Part shown: positions 1 through 7,424 of the stretch, piece after piece | How the letters are laid out: the number at the start of each line of letters is the position of its first letter | How positions within the stretch are numbered: position 1 is the first letter of the stretch | NCBI GenBank assembly: GCA_934755305.1 | Contig: CAKVLD010000065.1 | Coordinates: 1 to 16,047, forward strand | From: an uncultured Clostridium sp. | Lineage (GTDB): Bacteria; Bacillota; Clostridia; Clostridiales; Clostridiaceae | DNA: 16,047 nt | Direction: 5' to 3' | Position numbers and translations under genes: made by a program | Notes under the pieces: generated by a model | The model's database searches: none | Seen by the model: the letters and a program-made list of their open reading frames with translations, nothing else | What the model was told of the DNA's origin: nothing

Positions 1-11
1 CTTCCTTTCTT

Positions 12-20
12 TGCTATAAT
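12..20 (+). promoter_or_regulatory. Extended -10 promoter of the permease gene
   Basis: TGC followed by a perfect TATAAT (15-20) forms an extended -10 element, placing the transcription start near 27 and leaving a short leader before the ATG at 54. The -35 region would lie outside the window, so only half of the promoter is visible. Confidence 0.6.
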
Positions 21-41
21 AAATATGAATTTTTTTATTTT

Positions 42-45
42 GGAG
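42..45 (+). promoter_or_regulatory. Ribosome binding site deciding the permease start
   Basis: GGAG lies 8 bases before ATG 54 and overlaps the alternative GTG at 45. This makes ATG 54 the more credible start. Confidence 0.7.
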
Positions 46-53
46 TGTGTAAA

Positions 54-1169
54 ATGACCGTTAATACAAACTTAAGATTACAAACTATAAATTTTATAAA
101 AAAAGATACTGTTCTTTTTATATCATTTATTCTAGCTATTTTTAGTTCACTTATATCTATACCTAAAATTGAATATATAGATTTTAAAGTGTTAGCCTTA
201 TTATTTAATTTAATGATAGTAGTTGCTGCTTTTAAAAAGTTAAAAGTTTTAGATAGTACTGCTACTGTATTATTAGAAAAATGTACAAGCTATCGAAATA
301 TTGGTATTATACTTGTACTTATAACTTTTTTATCTTCAATGCTTGTAACTAATGATGTAGCTTTAATAACATTTGTACCTTTAACTATAATAATTTGTAA
401 TAAGGCAAAAATATCACCTGAAAAGATTATAATTTTTCAAACTCTAGGAGCTAATCTTGGAAGTAGCTTTACCCCTATGGGAAATCCACAAAACTTATAT
501 ATTTATTCCTACTTCAATTTACCTCCCTTAGAGTTTTTTAAAATTACATTGCCTCTACTTTTATTATCAATAATATTTTTAGGTATATTATTATTAAAAA
601 TGCCTAAAACTAAACTTACATTTGACTTAGAAAAAGTTAATATAACAAACAAAAAAGAAGTAATTTACTTTTTTATATTATTTATTTTTATATTACTTTC
701 TGTTTTTCATTTAATAGATTATATATATGCATTTATCTTAACTGTAGTTGTAGTATTCATTTTAGACAAAAACTTATTTACAAAAGTAGATTATTCCTTA
801 CTATTAACATTTGTATTTTTCTTTATCTTTATAGGAAATATATCTTCTTTAGATTGGGTTAAAACATTTATGTCAAATATTTTAGAAAATAAGAATAATA
901 CATATTTTTCTTCTATTATACTTAGCCAAATAATTAGTAATGTTCCTTGCACTATGCTTTTATCTTCATTTACAGAAAACTTTAAAGAACTTTTATTAGG
1001 GGTTAATATCGGAGGACTCGGAACACTTATAGCTTCTATGGCTAGTTTAATTTCCTACAAATTGTATATTGAAGAAAATAAAGATAATTATACTTATATA
1101 AAAAGATTTACTTTATATAACATTTTAGGACTTGCAATAATTACACCAATAATATTATTATGTATATAA
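54..1169 (+). CDS. ArsB/SLC13-superfamily anion permease
   Basis: This is a 371-residue polytopic inner-membrane protein with about ten hydrophobic segments, for example near residues 20-35, 45-60, 83-115, 163-181, 203-237, 248-262 and 354-370. The motif GSSFTPMGNPQN at residues 136-147 and the TNDV at 99-102 match the re-entrant substrate-binding loops of the ArsB/NhaD/CitMHS (ion transporter) superfamily. A second-half counterpart is SNVP at 295-298 followed by a Gly-rich helix near 317-330. The substrate cannot be read from the sequence: citrate or other dicarboxylates, arsenite and sodium/proton exchange all occur in the family. A GTG at 45 would extend the frame by three codons, but GGAG at 42-45 overlaps it and sits 8 bases before ATG 54, so I start at 54. 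It stands alone and converges on the yfkN-type gene. Confidence 0.8.
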   Translation: MTVNTNLRLQTINFIKKDTVLFISFILAIFSSLISIPKIEYIDFKVLALLFNLMIVVAAFKKLKVLDSTATVLLEKCTSYRNIGIILVLITFLSSMLVTNDVALITFVPLTIIICNKAKISPEKIIIFQTLGANLGSSFTPMGNPQNLYIYSYFNLPPLEFFKITLPLLLLSIIFLGILLLKMPKTKLTFDLEKVNITNKKEVIYFFILFIFILLSVFHLIDYIYAFILTVVVVFILDKNLFTKVDYSLLLTFVFFFIFIGNISSLDWVKTFMSNILENKNNTYFSSIILSQIISNVPCTMLLSSFTENFKELLLGVNIGGLGTLIASMASLISYKLYIEENKDNYTYIKRFTLYNILGLAIITPIILLCI

Positions 1170-1220
1170 TTAAATTGTATATTAAGATTAGCTAAAAAGA
1201 TTATTCATATTTAAAAAGTT

Positions 1221-1275
1221 AAAAGAAGATGTATAGTAACTAACTTTTAAATTAGTATTCAATACATCTTCTTTT
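1221..1275. terminator. Bidirectional terminator between convergent genes
   Basis: AAAAGAAGATGTAT (1221-1234) is perfectly complementary to 1262-1275, giving a 14-bp stem with a 27-base loop. T-rich sequence follows on both strands: CTTTTCTATATATTT on plus, and CTTTTAACTTTTT on minus. It sits between the permease stop (1169) and the stop of the minus-strand yfkN-type gene (1311), so it can end both transcripts. Confidence 0.75.
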
Positions 1276-1310
1276 CTATATATTTATAAATTTAATTTGT
1301 AAAGGCCTAT

Positions 1311-4300
1311 TTATATAGTTTTTCTTTTCTTATTAGAAAAAAACATAATTGTTACTGCTATTGCCATTAATGATACAAAAGCAAAAACCTCAATATTTAT
1401 ATCATCTCCTGTTTTCTTATCTTCTAACTCAGATATTGGATTTTCCACCTTATTTTCTAGAGTATTGTTAGAATTATTATTTTCTTCTAATATATCTGTG
1501 CTCGAATTATCTTCACTTGGAATATCAACTTCCGGCTTATTTGCTCCTGGAATATCTATACTTGGATTTTTTATTGTAGTATCTTCTCCAGCTATTAATA
1601 AGTCATCTTCTACAGAAGGCATTCCATTTTCTTTCCAGTACTTAGATATAGCATCTCTCATTACAATATTAGTTTCATTAACATTTTTTCCTGCTGTAAA
1701 ATCATAATTACTTCCACCAGTTGACATATAATCATTTACTACTACTTTATAATACTTATTCATATCTAAAGGTGTACCATCAGTAAGTCTTATTGAAGTT
1801 ATCTTATTAGTTTCTTCATCATACCAAACCTTAACACCAGAGAATTGTCCCCAGCCAAAGCCTTGAGGAGCTATTCCATGTTCTATAGCCTTAACTATAT
1901 CACATCCTTTAAGATCCATAGTTACTAAAGTATTATCAAAAGGCATCAATTCATACATATCCCCTACAGTAACATCACCTTTTTCTAAGCCTCTTCTTAT
2001 TCCTCCACCATTAGTTAAAGCAATTTCTGAATTTGTTACTTTTCTCATAGTTTCAGAAATAATTGTACCTAGCTTTGTAAAGGACTTACTAGTATGATCT
2101 AAAGCTTCATCTATATAAGTTACTTTTTCTTTAAGAATATCTTTTAAACTTTCCTCTTGACTTTTTATTAATTTATCTACTGTTTCATCTACTGGTAATA
2201 AATCTTGAATTGATGCAAACTTAATTGTTTCACTAGTTAAATCAACTAATTTTTTATTACCATCAAAAGTAAAGCTTATGGTTGATACACCTTTACCATT
2301 ATTTCCAGCTTGAACTACTGGTCTATTATTAACTTTGCCATTAACAAATGCATGATTATGTGCACCTATTACTGCATCTACATCTTTAGCATTTGCTGCA
2401 ATCTCTGCCGCTTCCCCTGTTATTTTTCCATCTTTTTCTTGAGTTACAGGACAATGTGTAAGTGCTATTATTACATCTGCACCTTCTGCTCTTAATTTAG
2501 GAGCCCATTTATCTACTGTTTCTATTGGGTCTAAAAATTCTATATCTTCTACATTGGCTGGTAAAGTTTGAGTTGCTGTAGCTGGAGTTGCTATACCTAT
2601 AAATCCTACTTTAACTCCATTTCTCTCAACTATCTTATATGGATCAGCAAACTCTACTAATTCTCCATTTGCTTTATAAACCATATTAGCAGATAAGAAA
2701 GTAAATCCACCTTCATTAGCCCATTTTGCTATATTAGCTCTATCCCAATCAAATTCGTGATTACCTACTGCTGAAACTTCTAAACCTATTTCTCTTAGCA
2801 TATCTGAAACTGGTGCTCCAACCTTTAAGTTAGAAATTGCAGTTCCTTGATACATATCCCCACCAGATACTGGTATAAAATTATAAACATCACTTATATT
2901 ATTTTTATGTGAATTAATATATCCTGCAAGCTTAGCTGCTCCAACACTTGTTCCTGATTCTATAACACTACCATGAAAATCATTAAATGATATAACATCA
3001 ATTTTATTACGTACTAATGATTTAATCTTTTCTACTTCTTGGACTTTCCCCTTTGCTTCAAGTTGATTTATGCAATCAGTTACAGTTAATGCTTTAGCAA
3101 CTAATGAATAATTAACTTCTTGAGTAAGTACTCCTTCATTAATTAATTTAACTACTTCTGATCTTAAAGGTTCATTATAAGTAATTCCTGTAAGACTCCA
3201 ATTGTTATCTACATTTCTTGTAATTACTCCACCTTTAACATCTTCAATATATTCAGCAATCATATCTCTTATATCAGATAGTGAATCATTTGTACTTTCA
3301 TAAATCTTTTCATATTCACCTTGGTCAAAAATAAGAGCTAAATTTGAATTATATCTATAATCATTAACTGTAAGATAAACTTCATCTGTATCTTTTACTT
3401 CATTTCCATCTGTAAAACGTAAATTTTCAACTCTTTGTCCTACTGGCTTTGAAATATTTAATTGATAGCTTACACCTTGTAACATATCATATTTAAAAGA
3501 TTCAAACTTCGGATTAAATGAAACTGTTAAGTCTCCCTCCTTAAATGTATTATATATATTGGCTGTCCATTCTAAGTACGTCTTAATTTGCTTTCCTGTA
3601 GTTTTTATAGTATATAATTTGTTATCAAATTTATAAATATTAGCTAAATCTGATTTACTTATATCTCCAGAAAGTAAATTTGCTTTAACTGAAAGCATAG
3701 CAGCCCCTGAAACATGATGTATTTTAGAAGTATCTATACCTATTGATTGTAAATGCTTATCACTATAATATAATTGAACTTCATTAATAAAATCTGTAAC
3801 ACCTTCATCACTTATAAAGGATTGTGGTATATCTTTAACTTCATTATCTTTAGCTAAGTTTTCTCCTACTAAAGTACCAATTATTTTAGTAGCATCTTTA
3901 ATTGCTTCATTATGATACTTTTCTAGGCTTAAATCCATCTTTGGATCTGATTCAGAAGTCTTTGTAAGTCTTGTTAAAGAAGCTCTTTTATCTACAACTT
4001 CTACACCTTTATCAGTTTTTTTAACATCTATTTCAACCTTAGAAACTTCTGTTCCAAAGTTCTTAGGTTGAGTTATTAAAACTCCGTTTACTATTTGACT
4101 CTTTATACTTTCATGGCTGTGACCTGCAACTATCATAGAAACTTCTGGATTTAAATTTGCTATGTCTATAGCACTATCACCATCACCATATTCATTATTT
4201 AATCCTACATGAGCAGATACTATAAATATATCAGCTTCATCTTTTTCCTTTATATCATCAATAACTTTTTTAACTTCTTCTGCCGGGTTAGTTGGCTCAT

Positions 4301-4922
4301 ATCCAATTAACTTCTCAGTATCCCATTTAGTTATGTGAGGAGTTACTACACCAATAATGGCAACTCTTACTCCACCTACTTCTTTAACTACATAAGGTTT
4401 AAATACTCTTTTGCCATCTTTATACAAATTAGCTGTTAAAACATTAACATTTCCATCTTCTAATTGTTTAGCTATAGTAAATAATGTGTCCATGCCATAA
4501 TTGAACTCATGATTTCCTAAAACAAATGCATCATAGCCTGCTTCTGTTAAACCTAATACCATAGGATTAATATTATTATTTAAATAATCTTTTGTTAAAA
4601 ATAAATGATTATAATTTCCTTGAATATTATCTCCATTATCAATAACTAATGTATTTTCATCTCTTTCTTCTTTAATTACCTTAGCTACTTGATTCATTCC
4701 TCCTGCAGCTTCCGACATAGTTGCATATTCAAAATTTTTAAATTTTCCATGCATGTCTGTAGTTGACAATACTTTTATTGTAGTAATATCATCATCTTTT
4801 GAATAAATTGCTTTTGTTTCTTCTGCCCCTTGTACATGATTAACATTACCTGGTATTAATATCCCCATAACTATTGTTAATACAGTTAAAATGGCAATTT
4901 TCCTCTTATGTTTATTAAACAT
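1311..4922 (-). CDS. yfkN: YfkN-type multifunctional nucleotide phosphoesterase, wall-anchored (paralogue 1)
   Basis: A 1203-residue secreted protein with two tandem metallophosphatase/nucleotidase units, the architecture of Bacillus subtilis YfkN, which has 2',3'-cyclic-nucleotide 2'-phosphodiesterase, 2'(3')-nucleotidase and 5'-nucleotidase activities. A signal peptide spans about residues 1-33 (positive start, hydrophobic core, QGA/EE). Unit 1 (about 46-580) is CpdB-like: D56-x-H58, GD98, GNHE 136-139, H238, GHSH 267-270, then a 5'-nucleotidase C-terminal domain with YKFDNKLY and VNDYRYN. Unit 2 (about 640-1110) is UshA-like: ND648-F-H650, GGD689, GNHE 720-723, TH823, AHNH 854-857, NGGGIR 971-976. 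A Ser/Asn/Glu-rich spacer leads to a degenerate sorting signal (KKTGD 1169-1173), a membrane segment and a KKRK tail. A strong AGGGGAGG lies 6 bases before the ATG. All catalytic residues of both units appear present. Substrate preference is inferred from family. Confidence 0.9.
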   Translation of the reverse strand: MFNKHKRKIAILTVLTIVMGILIPGNVNHVQGAEETKAIYSKDDDITTIKVLSTTDMHGKFKNFEYATMSEAAGGMNQVAKVIKEERDENTLVIDNGDNIQGNYNHLFLTKDYLNNNINPMVLGLTEAGYDAFVLGNHEFNYGMDTLFTIAKQLEDGNVNVLTANLYKDGKRVFKPYVVKEVGGVRVAIIGVVTPHITKWDTEKLIGYEPTNPAEEVKKVIDDIKEKDEADIFIVSAHVGLNNEYGDGDSAIDIANLNPEVSMIVAGHSHESIKSQIVNGVLITQPKNFGTEVSKVEIDVKKTDKGVEVVDKRASLTRLTKTSESDPKMDLSLEKYHNEAIKDATKIIGTLVGENLAKDNEVKDIPQSFISDEGVTDFINEVQLYYSDKHLQSIGIDTSKIHHVSGAAMLSVKANLLSGDISKSDLANIYKFDNKLYTIKTTGKQIKTYLEWTANIYNTFKEGDLTVSFNPKFESFKYDMLQGVSYQLNISKPVGQRVENLRFTDGNEVKDTDEVYLTVNDYRYNSNLALIFDQGEYEKIYESTNDSLSDIRDMIAEYIEDVKGGVITRNVDNNWSLTGITYNEPLRSEVVKLINEGVLTQEVNYSLVAKALTVTDCINQLEAKGKVQEVEKIKSLVRNKIDVISFNDFHGSVIESGTSVGAAKLAGYINSHKNNISDVYNFIPVSGGDMYQGTAISNLKVGAPVSDMLREIGLEVSAVGNHEFDWDRANIAKWANEGGFTFLSANMVYKANGELVEFADPYKIVERNGVKVGFIGIATPATATQTLPANVEDIEFLDPIETVDKWAPKLRAEGADVIIALTHCPVTQEKDGKITGEAAEIAANAKDVDAVIGAHNHAFVNGKVNNRPVVQAGNNGKGVSTISFTFDGNKKLVDLTSETIKFASIQDLLPVDETVDKLIKSQEESLKDILKEKVTYIDEALDHTSKSFTKLGTIISETMRKVTNSEIALTNGGGIRRGLEKGDVTVGDMYELMPFDNTLVTMDLKGCDIVKAIEHGIAPQGFGWGQFSGVKVWYDEETNKITSIRLTDGTPLDMNKYYKVVVNDYMSTGGSNYDFTAGKNVNETNIVMRDAISKYWKENGMPSVEDDLLIAGEDTTIKNPSIDIPGANKPEVDIPSEDNSSTDILEENNNSNNTLENKVENPISELEDKKTGDDINIEVFAFVSLMAIAVTIMFFSNKKRKTI

Positions 4923-4973
4923 GTTATTCCTCCCCTAGTTTAAATGAACAATGTTCTCTTATTTTTCTAGTTC

Positions 4974-5002
4974 ATTCTACATTAAGCGAATTATATTTTC
5001 AA
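4974..5002 (-). promoter_or_regulatory. SigA-type promoter of yfkN paralogue 1
   Basis: On the minus strand, TTGAAA (-35, 4997-5002) and TAGAAT (-10, 4974-4979) are separated by exactly 17 bases. The start would fall near 4967, giving a leader of about 45 bases. The leader carries the small palindrome GAACA-A-TGTTC at 4946-4956. The -35 and spacer are overlapped by a CGAATTA/TAATTCG inverted repeat (4987-4993 and 5014-5020). Confidence 0.65.
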
Positions 5003-5056
5003 TACATTATTTCTAATTCGTGAAATAATTTAATTTTTATTAACTTTTATCTAAAA

Positions 5057-5084
5057 TTTATAAATGTACTTATATTTTTTGCAA
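5057..5084 (-). promoter_or_regulatory. Possible second, upstream promoter of yfkN paralogue 1
   Basis: TTGCAA (5079-5084) and TATAAA (5057-5062) read on the minus strand with a 16-base spacer. The surrounding ATTGCAAAAAAT is also found at the promoter of the second yfkN gene. It would give a leader of about 130 bases. In such AT-rich DNA this match alone is weak. Confidence 0.35.
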
Positions 5085-5161
5085 TTAGTTATTACAAATT
5101 ATACATATTAATTGATACAATTTCCAATTTCAACTTTATATAAGTTTTTACACATAATATA

Positions 5162-5170
5162 TGTTATAAT
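5162..5170 (+). promoter_or_regulatory. Possible extended -10 element upstream of the repeat
   Basis: TGT followed by TATAAT reads on the plus strand, with no good -35 at normal spacing (TTTACA at 5147-5152 is only 12 bases away). If active, the transcript would start at the GTGGC hairpin at 5179 and run toward the repeat and the HAD gene. No coding frame follows within 300 bases. Confidence 0.3.
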
Positions 5171-5172
5171 AT

Positions 5173-5197
5173 AAAAAAGTGGCTTCGCCACGCTTTT
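5173..5197 (-). terminator. Orphan hairpin terminator, best on the minus strand
   Basis: GTGGC (5179-5183), loop TTC, GCCAC (5187-5191) form a GC-rich hairpin. On the minus strand it is followed at once by TTTTTT (5178-5173), a classic intrinsic terminator. On plus the trailing GCTTTTGTTT is weaker. No minus-strand gene lies between this site and the plus-strand HAD gene, so its transcript is unidentified. Confidence 0.6.
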
Positions 5198-5210
5198 GTT
5201 TATTGATAGT

Positions 5211-5257
5211 ACATCTTGAATTACTAGTTACATCTTAATTATAAATGCATCTTAATT
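5211..5257 (+). repeat. Three short direct repeats, CATCTT-type
   Basis: ACATCTTGAATT (5211-5222), ACATCTTAATT (5230-5240) and GCATCTTAATT (5247-5257) recur with 19- and 17-base steps. They end where the structured repeat begins. They could be iterated protein-binding sites or a decayed tandem repeat; nothing in the sequence decides which. Confidence 0.5.
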
Positions 5258-5354
5258 GAAGTCACTTTTTTTAGCCATTCAAAAGGTTCTAAAAGAAAAA
5301 TAATTCCTTATAAAAATACCATTTAATTATTTTTCTTTTTGGTTCTTTTGCGGC

Positions 5355-5383
5355 ACTATAATTATTTTTAACGTATTTGACAA
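5355..5383 (-). promoter_or_regulatory. Candidate minus-strand promoter inside repeat copy 1
   Basis: TTGTCA (5378-5383) and TATAGT (5355-5360) read on the minus strand with a 17-base spacer. A start near 5348 would place the transcript at the base of the repeat hairpin, running toward the orphan terminator at 5173-5197. In copy 2 the -10 part is kept but the -35 is not. Confidence 0.4.
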
Positions 5384-5406
5384 CTTACATATCAGAAAGC
5401 TAGTAA
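5377..5406 (+). promoter_or_regulatory. Candidate promoter of the YjjG-like gene
   Basis: A consensus TTGACA (5377-5382) lies 18 bases before the poor -10 TAGTAA (5401-5406), upstream of the ATG at 5481. It overlaps the opposing -35 of the minus-strand candidate. The -35 is strong, the -10 weak. Confidence 0.35.
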
Positions 5407-5480
5407 TAATCAGTGCTCGCTCTCAAAAAAGTTTTAAAATTTCCTATACATTAAAAAAACTATTTAAGGAGATTTAATTT

Positions 5481-6170
5481 ATGAAATATAAAATAATACT
5501 ATTTGATGCAGATGATACTCTATTTGACTTTCAAATCTCAGAAAAGATATCTTTTGAAAATGCTATGAAAGAATTTTGTGATGATTATGATGAAAATTAT
5601 CACTTTGCTGCATATAAAGAAATAAATAATGCTATTTGGAATGAACTAGAAGCTGGACTTATTACTCAAGCAAAATTAAAAACTGAAAGATTTAAAAGAT
5701 TAAATAATAAACTAAATATAAATATTGATGAAAATTTATTATCAGATACTTATATAAAAAACTTAGGTAATTGCTCTTATTTATTAGAAGGTGCTAAAGA
5801 ATTAGTTGAAGATCTAAGTAAGGAATACATTTTAGGTCTTATTACTAATGGAGTTACTATGGTTCAAGAAAATAGAATAAAAAATTCTACTATACCCACA
5901 TTTTTTAAAAACATAACTATATCAGAAAAGGTTGGAATATCTAAACCAAATCCAGGTATTTTTGAACATGCTCTTAAAAACCTAGAAAAGGTTGAAAAGA
6001 ATGAAATTCTTATGATTGGTGACTCTTTAACTTCTGATATACAAGGTGGAATTAACTTTGGTATTGATACTTGTTGGTTTAATCCTAAAAGATTAGAAAA
6101 TAAAACAGATGTTAAACCTACTTATGAAGTTTCTAGTTTTGATGAAATAAGAAGCTTATTACTTGGTTAA
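5481..6170 (+). CDS. yjjG: YjjG/YfnB-family HAD pyrimidine 5'-nucleotidase
   Basis: A 229-residue cytoplasmic HAD hydrolase, the usual length for the YjjG/YfnB group. Motif I is the family's characteristic DADDTL (D9 nucleophile, D11 acid/base). Motif II is ITNG with T122, motif III is SKPNP with K155, and motif IV is GDSLTSD with D181 and D186. Residues of about 15-90 form the helical cap. YjjG enzymes dephosphorylate dUMP, dTMP and UMP and help clear non-canonical pyrimidine nucleotides; that activity is inferred from family membership. AAGGAG at 5466-5471 lies 9 bases before the ATG. The gene is monocistronic, preceded by the structured repeat, and converges on the minus-strand HAD gene at 6286. 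Confidence 0.85.
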   Translation: MKYKIILFDADDTLFDFQISEKISFENAMKEFCDDYDENYHFAAYKEINNAIWNELEAGLITQAKLKTERFKRLNNKLNINIDENLLSDTYIKNLGNCSYLLEGAKELVEDLSKEYILGLITNGVTMVQENRIKNSTIPTFFKNITISEKVGISKPNPGIFEHALKNLEKVEKNEILMIGDSLTSDIQGGINFGIDTCWFNPKRLENKTDVKPTYEVSSFDEIRSLLLG

Positions 6171-6204
6171 CACAATTTTTTAAGCATAATTTAATACATA
6201 AAAT

Positions 6205-6252
6205 AAGGCATGTAAATTAATTCAATTTTATTTGAAAGTATTTACATGCCTT
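6205..6252. terminator. Bidirectional terminator between the two HAD genes
   Basis: AAGGCATGTAAAT (6205-6217) pairs perfectly with 6240-6252 (13 bp, 22-base loop). T-rich DNA follows on both strands (TTTACATTTTATT on plus, ATTTTATGTATT on minus). It would end both the plus-strand HAD gene and the minus-strand operon. Confidence 0.7.
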
Positions 6253-6285
6253 TACATTTTATTATCCATTAATGCATCTCTAACT

Positions 6286-6936
6286 TTATAATTTACTTAA
6301 TAAACTCTCTAATTCATTAACAGTTTCTACAATATAATCTGCTCCACTTTTCTTTAATTCTTCAAAGTCACCATATCCATATAAAACTCCAATAGATTCA
6401 AGTTTAGCAAGTTTAGCACCAATAATATCATGCTTCCTATCACCTATCATAATAGCTTCACTTCTATCTTTAACTCCTGCTATTTTTAATGCATATTCAA
6501 TAACTTCTACCTTTTTACTTCTTGTCCCATCCAAGTTGCTACCACATATAAAATCAAAGTACTTACCTAATTTAAAATAATCTACAATTTCCTTTGCAAA
6601 AACTGTTGGCTTAGATGTTGCTATTATTATAGTTTTATTATTATCTTTTAATTCTTTAAGAAGTCTTTCAATACCTCCGTACACAATATTTTCATAAATA
6701 CCTTTTGTACTGTAACGTTCTCTATAAAAAGTAACTCCTTTCTCTGCCTCTTCCTCACTAAAATTATAAAATTCCATAAAAGAATCCTTTAATGGAGGTC
6801 CAATAAACTTACATAATTCATCTAAACCATTTACATGAATATTAAACTTATCTAAAGCATACTTTACCGATTTAGTTATACCTAACATAGGATCTGTTAA
6901 TGTCCCATCTAAGTCAAACAATATATACTTTTTCAT
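6286..6936 (-). CDS. HAD-superfamily phosphatase, phosphoglycolate phosphatase/PgmB-like
   Basis: A 216-residue cytoplasmic HAD hydrolase of the COG0546 type. Motif I is FDLDGTL (D8, D10), a cap domain spans about residues 15-85 with the group's typical IGPPL (45-49), motif II is ATSKP (S108), a Lys at 141 or 142 supplies motif III, and motif IV is GDRKHD (D166, D170). Members include phosphoglycolate phosphatases, 5'-nucleotidases and pyrophosphatases, so the substrate is open. AAAGGA precedes the ATG by about 8 bases. It is the last gene of a three-gene operon, 26 bases after the GNAT stop. It shares only the fold with the neighbouring plus-strand HAD and is not a recent duplicate. Confidence 0.8.
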   Translation of the reverse strand: MKKYILFDLDGTLTDPMLGITKSVKYALDKFNIHVNGLDELCKFIGPPLKDSFMEFYNFSEEEAEKGVTFYRERYSTKGIYENIVYGGIERLLKELKDNNKTIIIATSKPTVFAKEIVDYFKLGKYFDFICGSNLDGTRSKKVEVIEYALKIAGVKDRSEAIMIGDRKHDIIGAKLAKLESIGVLYGYGDFEELKKSGADYIVETVNELESLLSKL

Positions 6937-6962
6937 AGTACTTTTCCTTTCTATACATAATA

Positions 6963-7400
6963 TTATAACTCTTTTCCCATAAGAGTTAATTTACTATATG
7001 AATCTAAACCATGTTTGTGATAAAAATGTTCTGTATAATCACCTTTTGCTGTAAACAATATAATATCTTTAATACCTTTATCTTTTAATCTACATAGGAA
7101 TTCTTGAAAAATTTCTGAACCTATTCCTTGCCCTCTTAATCCATTTCTTACACAAAACTCTTTTATATTAAACATTATCCCATCATAATATTGCTCTTCA
7201 CTACCTAATATCATTCCACATAGCTTCCCATTATCACAGGCATAAATACCATAAAAATCTTCAACATTTATTAATTGATGTAATCTTTTTTCTGCTGTTT
7301 CTAAAGTCCATTTATCATTCCATGGTTCTGAATTAAATGTTTCTACATATATTTCTGCTAATTTTCTTATATCATTATTTGTTATATTAAAATATTCCAT
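6963..7400 (-). CDS. GNAT-family N-acetyltransferase
   Basis: A 145-residue single-domain GNAT. The acetyl-CoA binding motif A is RGQGIG at 89-94 (R/Q-x-x-G-x-G), preceded by the beta strand with FCVRNGLRG. The N-terminal stretch with EPWNDKWTLETA (25-36) resembles a group of GNATs sometimes labelled aminoglycoside 6'-acetyltransferase-like, but the sequence alone does not support a resistance call. A conserved Tyr near 127-132 (HFYHKHG) is in the usual position of the general acid. AGGAGA lies about 10 bases before the ATG. It is the middle gene of the operon, 24 bases after the 2H gene and 26 before the HAD gene. Confidence 0.8.
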   Translation of the reverse strand: MEYFNITNNDIRKLAEIYVETFNSEPWNDKWTLETAEKRLHQLINVEDFYGIYACDNGKLCGMILGSEEQYYDGIMFNIKEFCVRNGLRGQGIGSEIFQEFLCRLKDKGIKDIILFTAKGDYTEHFYHKHGLDSYSKLTLMGKEL

Positions 7401-7424
7401 TTACGTAATTTCTCCTAAATTTTA

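Larger units (their letters stand above)
5253..5458. repeat. Structured intergenic repeat, copy 1
   Basis: This ~206-base element recurs at 15766-15971 in the same orientation. The left ~54 bases differ at one position, and the block around 5335-5374 differs by one substitution and one indel. The middle and the right third have diverged, but the total length is the same. It folds as a long imperfect hairpin: GCC 5274-5276 with GGC 5352-5354, CAAAAG 5280-5285 with CTTTTG 5345-5350, and 5291-5305 with 5325-5339 (15 bp perfect). No coding frame fits. It could be a non-coding RNA, a leader structure for the downstream HAD gene, or a miniature mobile element. Confidence 0.7.

Noticed and set aside
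1465..2495. Plus-strand open frames at 1465-1707 and 2310-2495
   Set aside because: They are antisense to the yfkN-type gene, have no ribosome binding site and encode composition-driven hydrophobic peptides.
5253..5480. Riboswitch, T-box or intron in the gap before the YjjG-like gene
   Set aside because: I looked for T-box, purine, cyclic-di-GMP and SAM core sequences and group II intron ends and saw none; the repeat is reported as an unclassified structure instead.
6963..7400. Aminoglycoside acetyltransferase (resistance gene) call for the GNAT
   Set aside because: The EPWND segment resembles some AAC(6')-like proteins, but this is common in uncharacterised GNATs and does not establish resistance.
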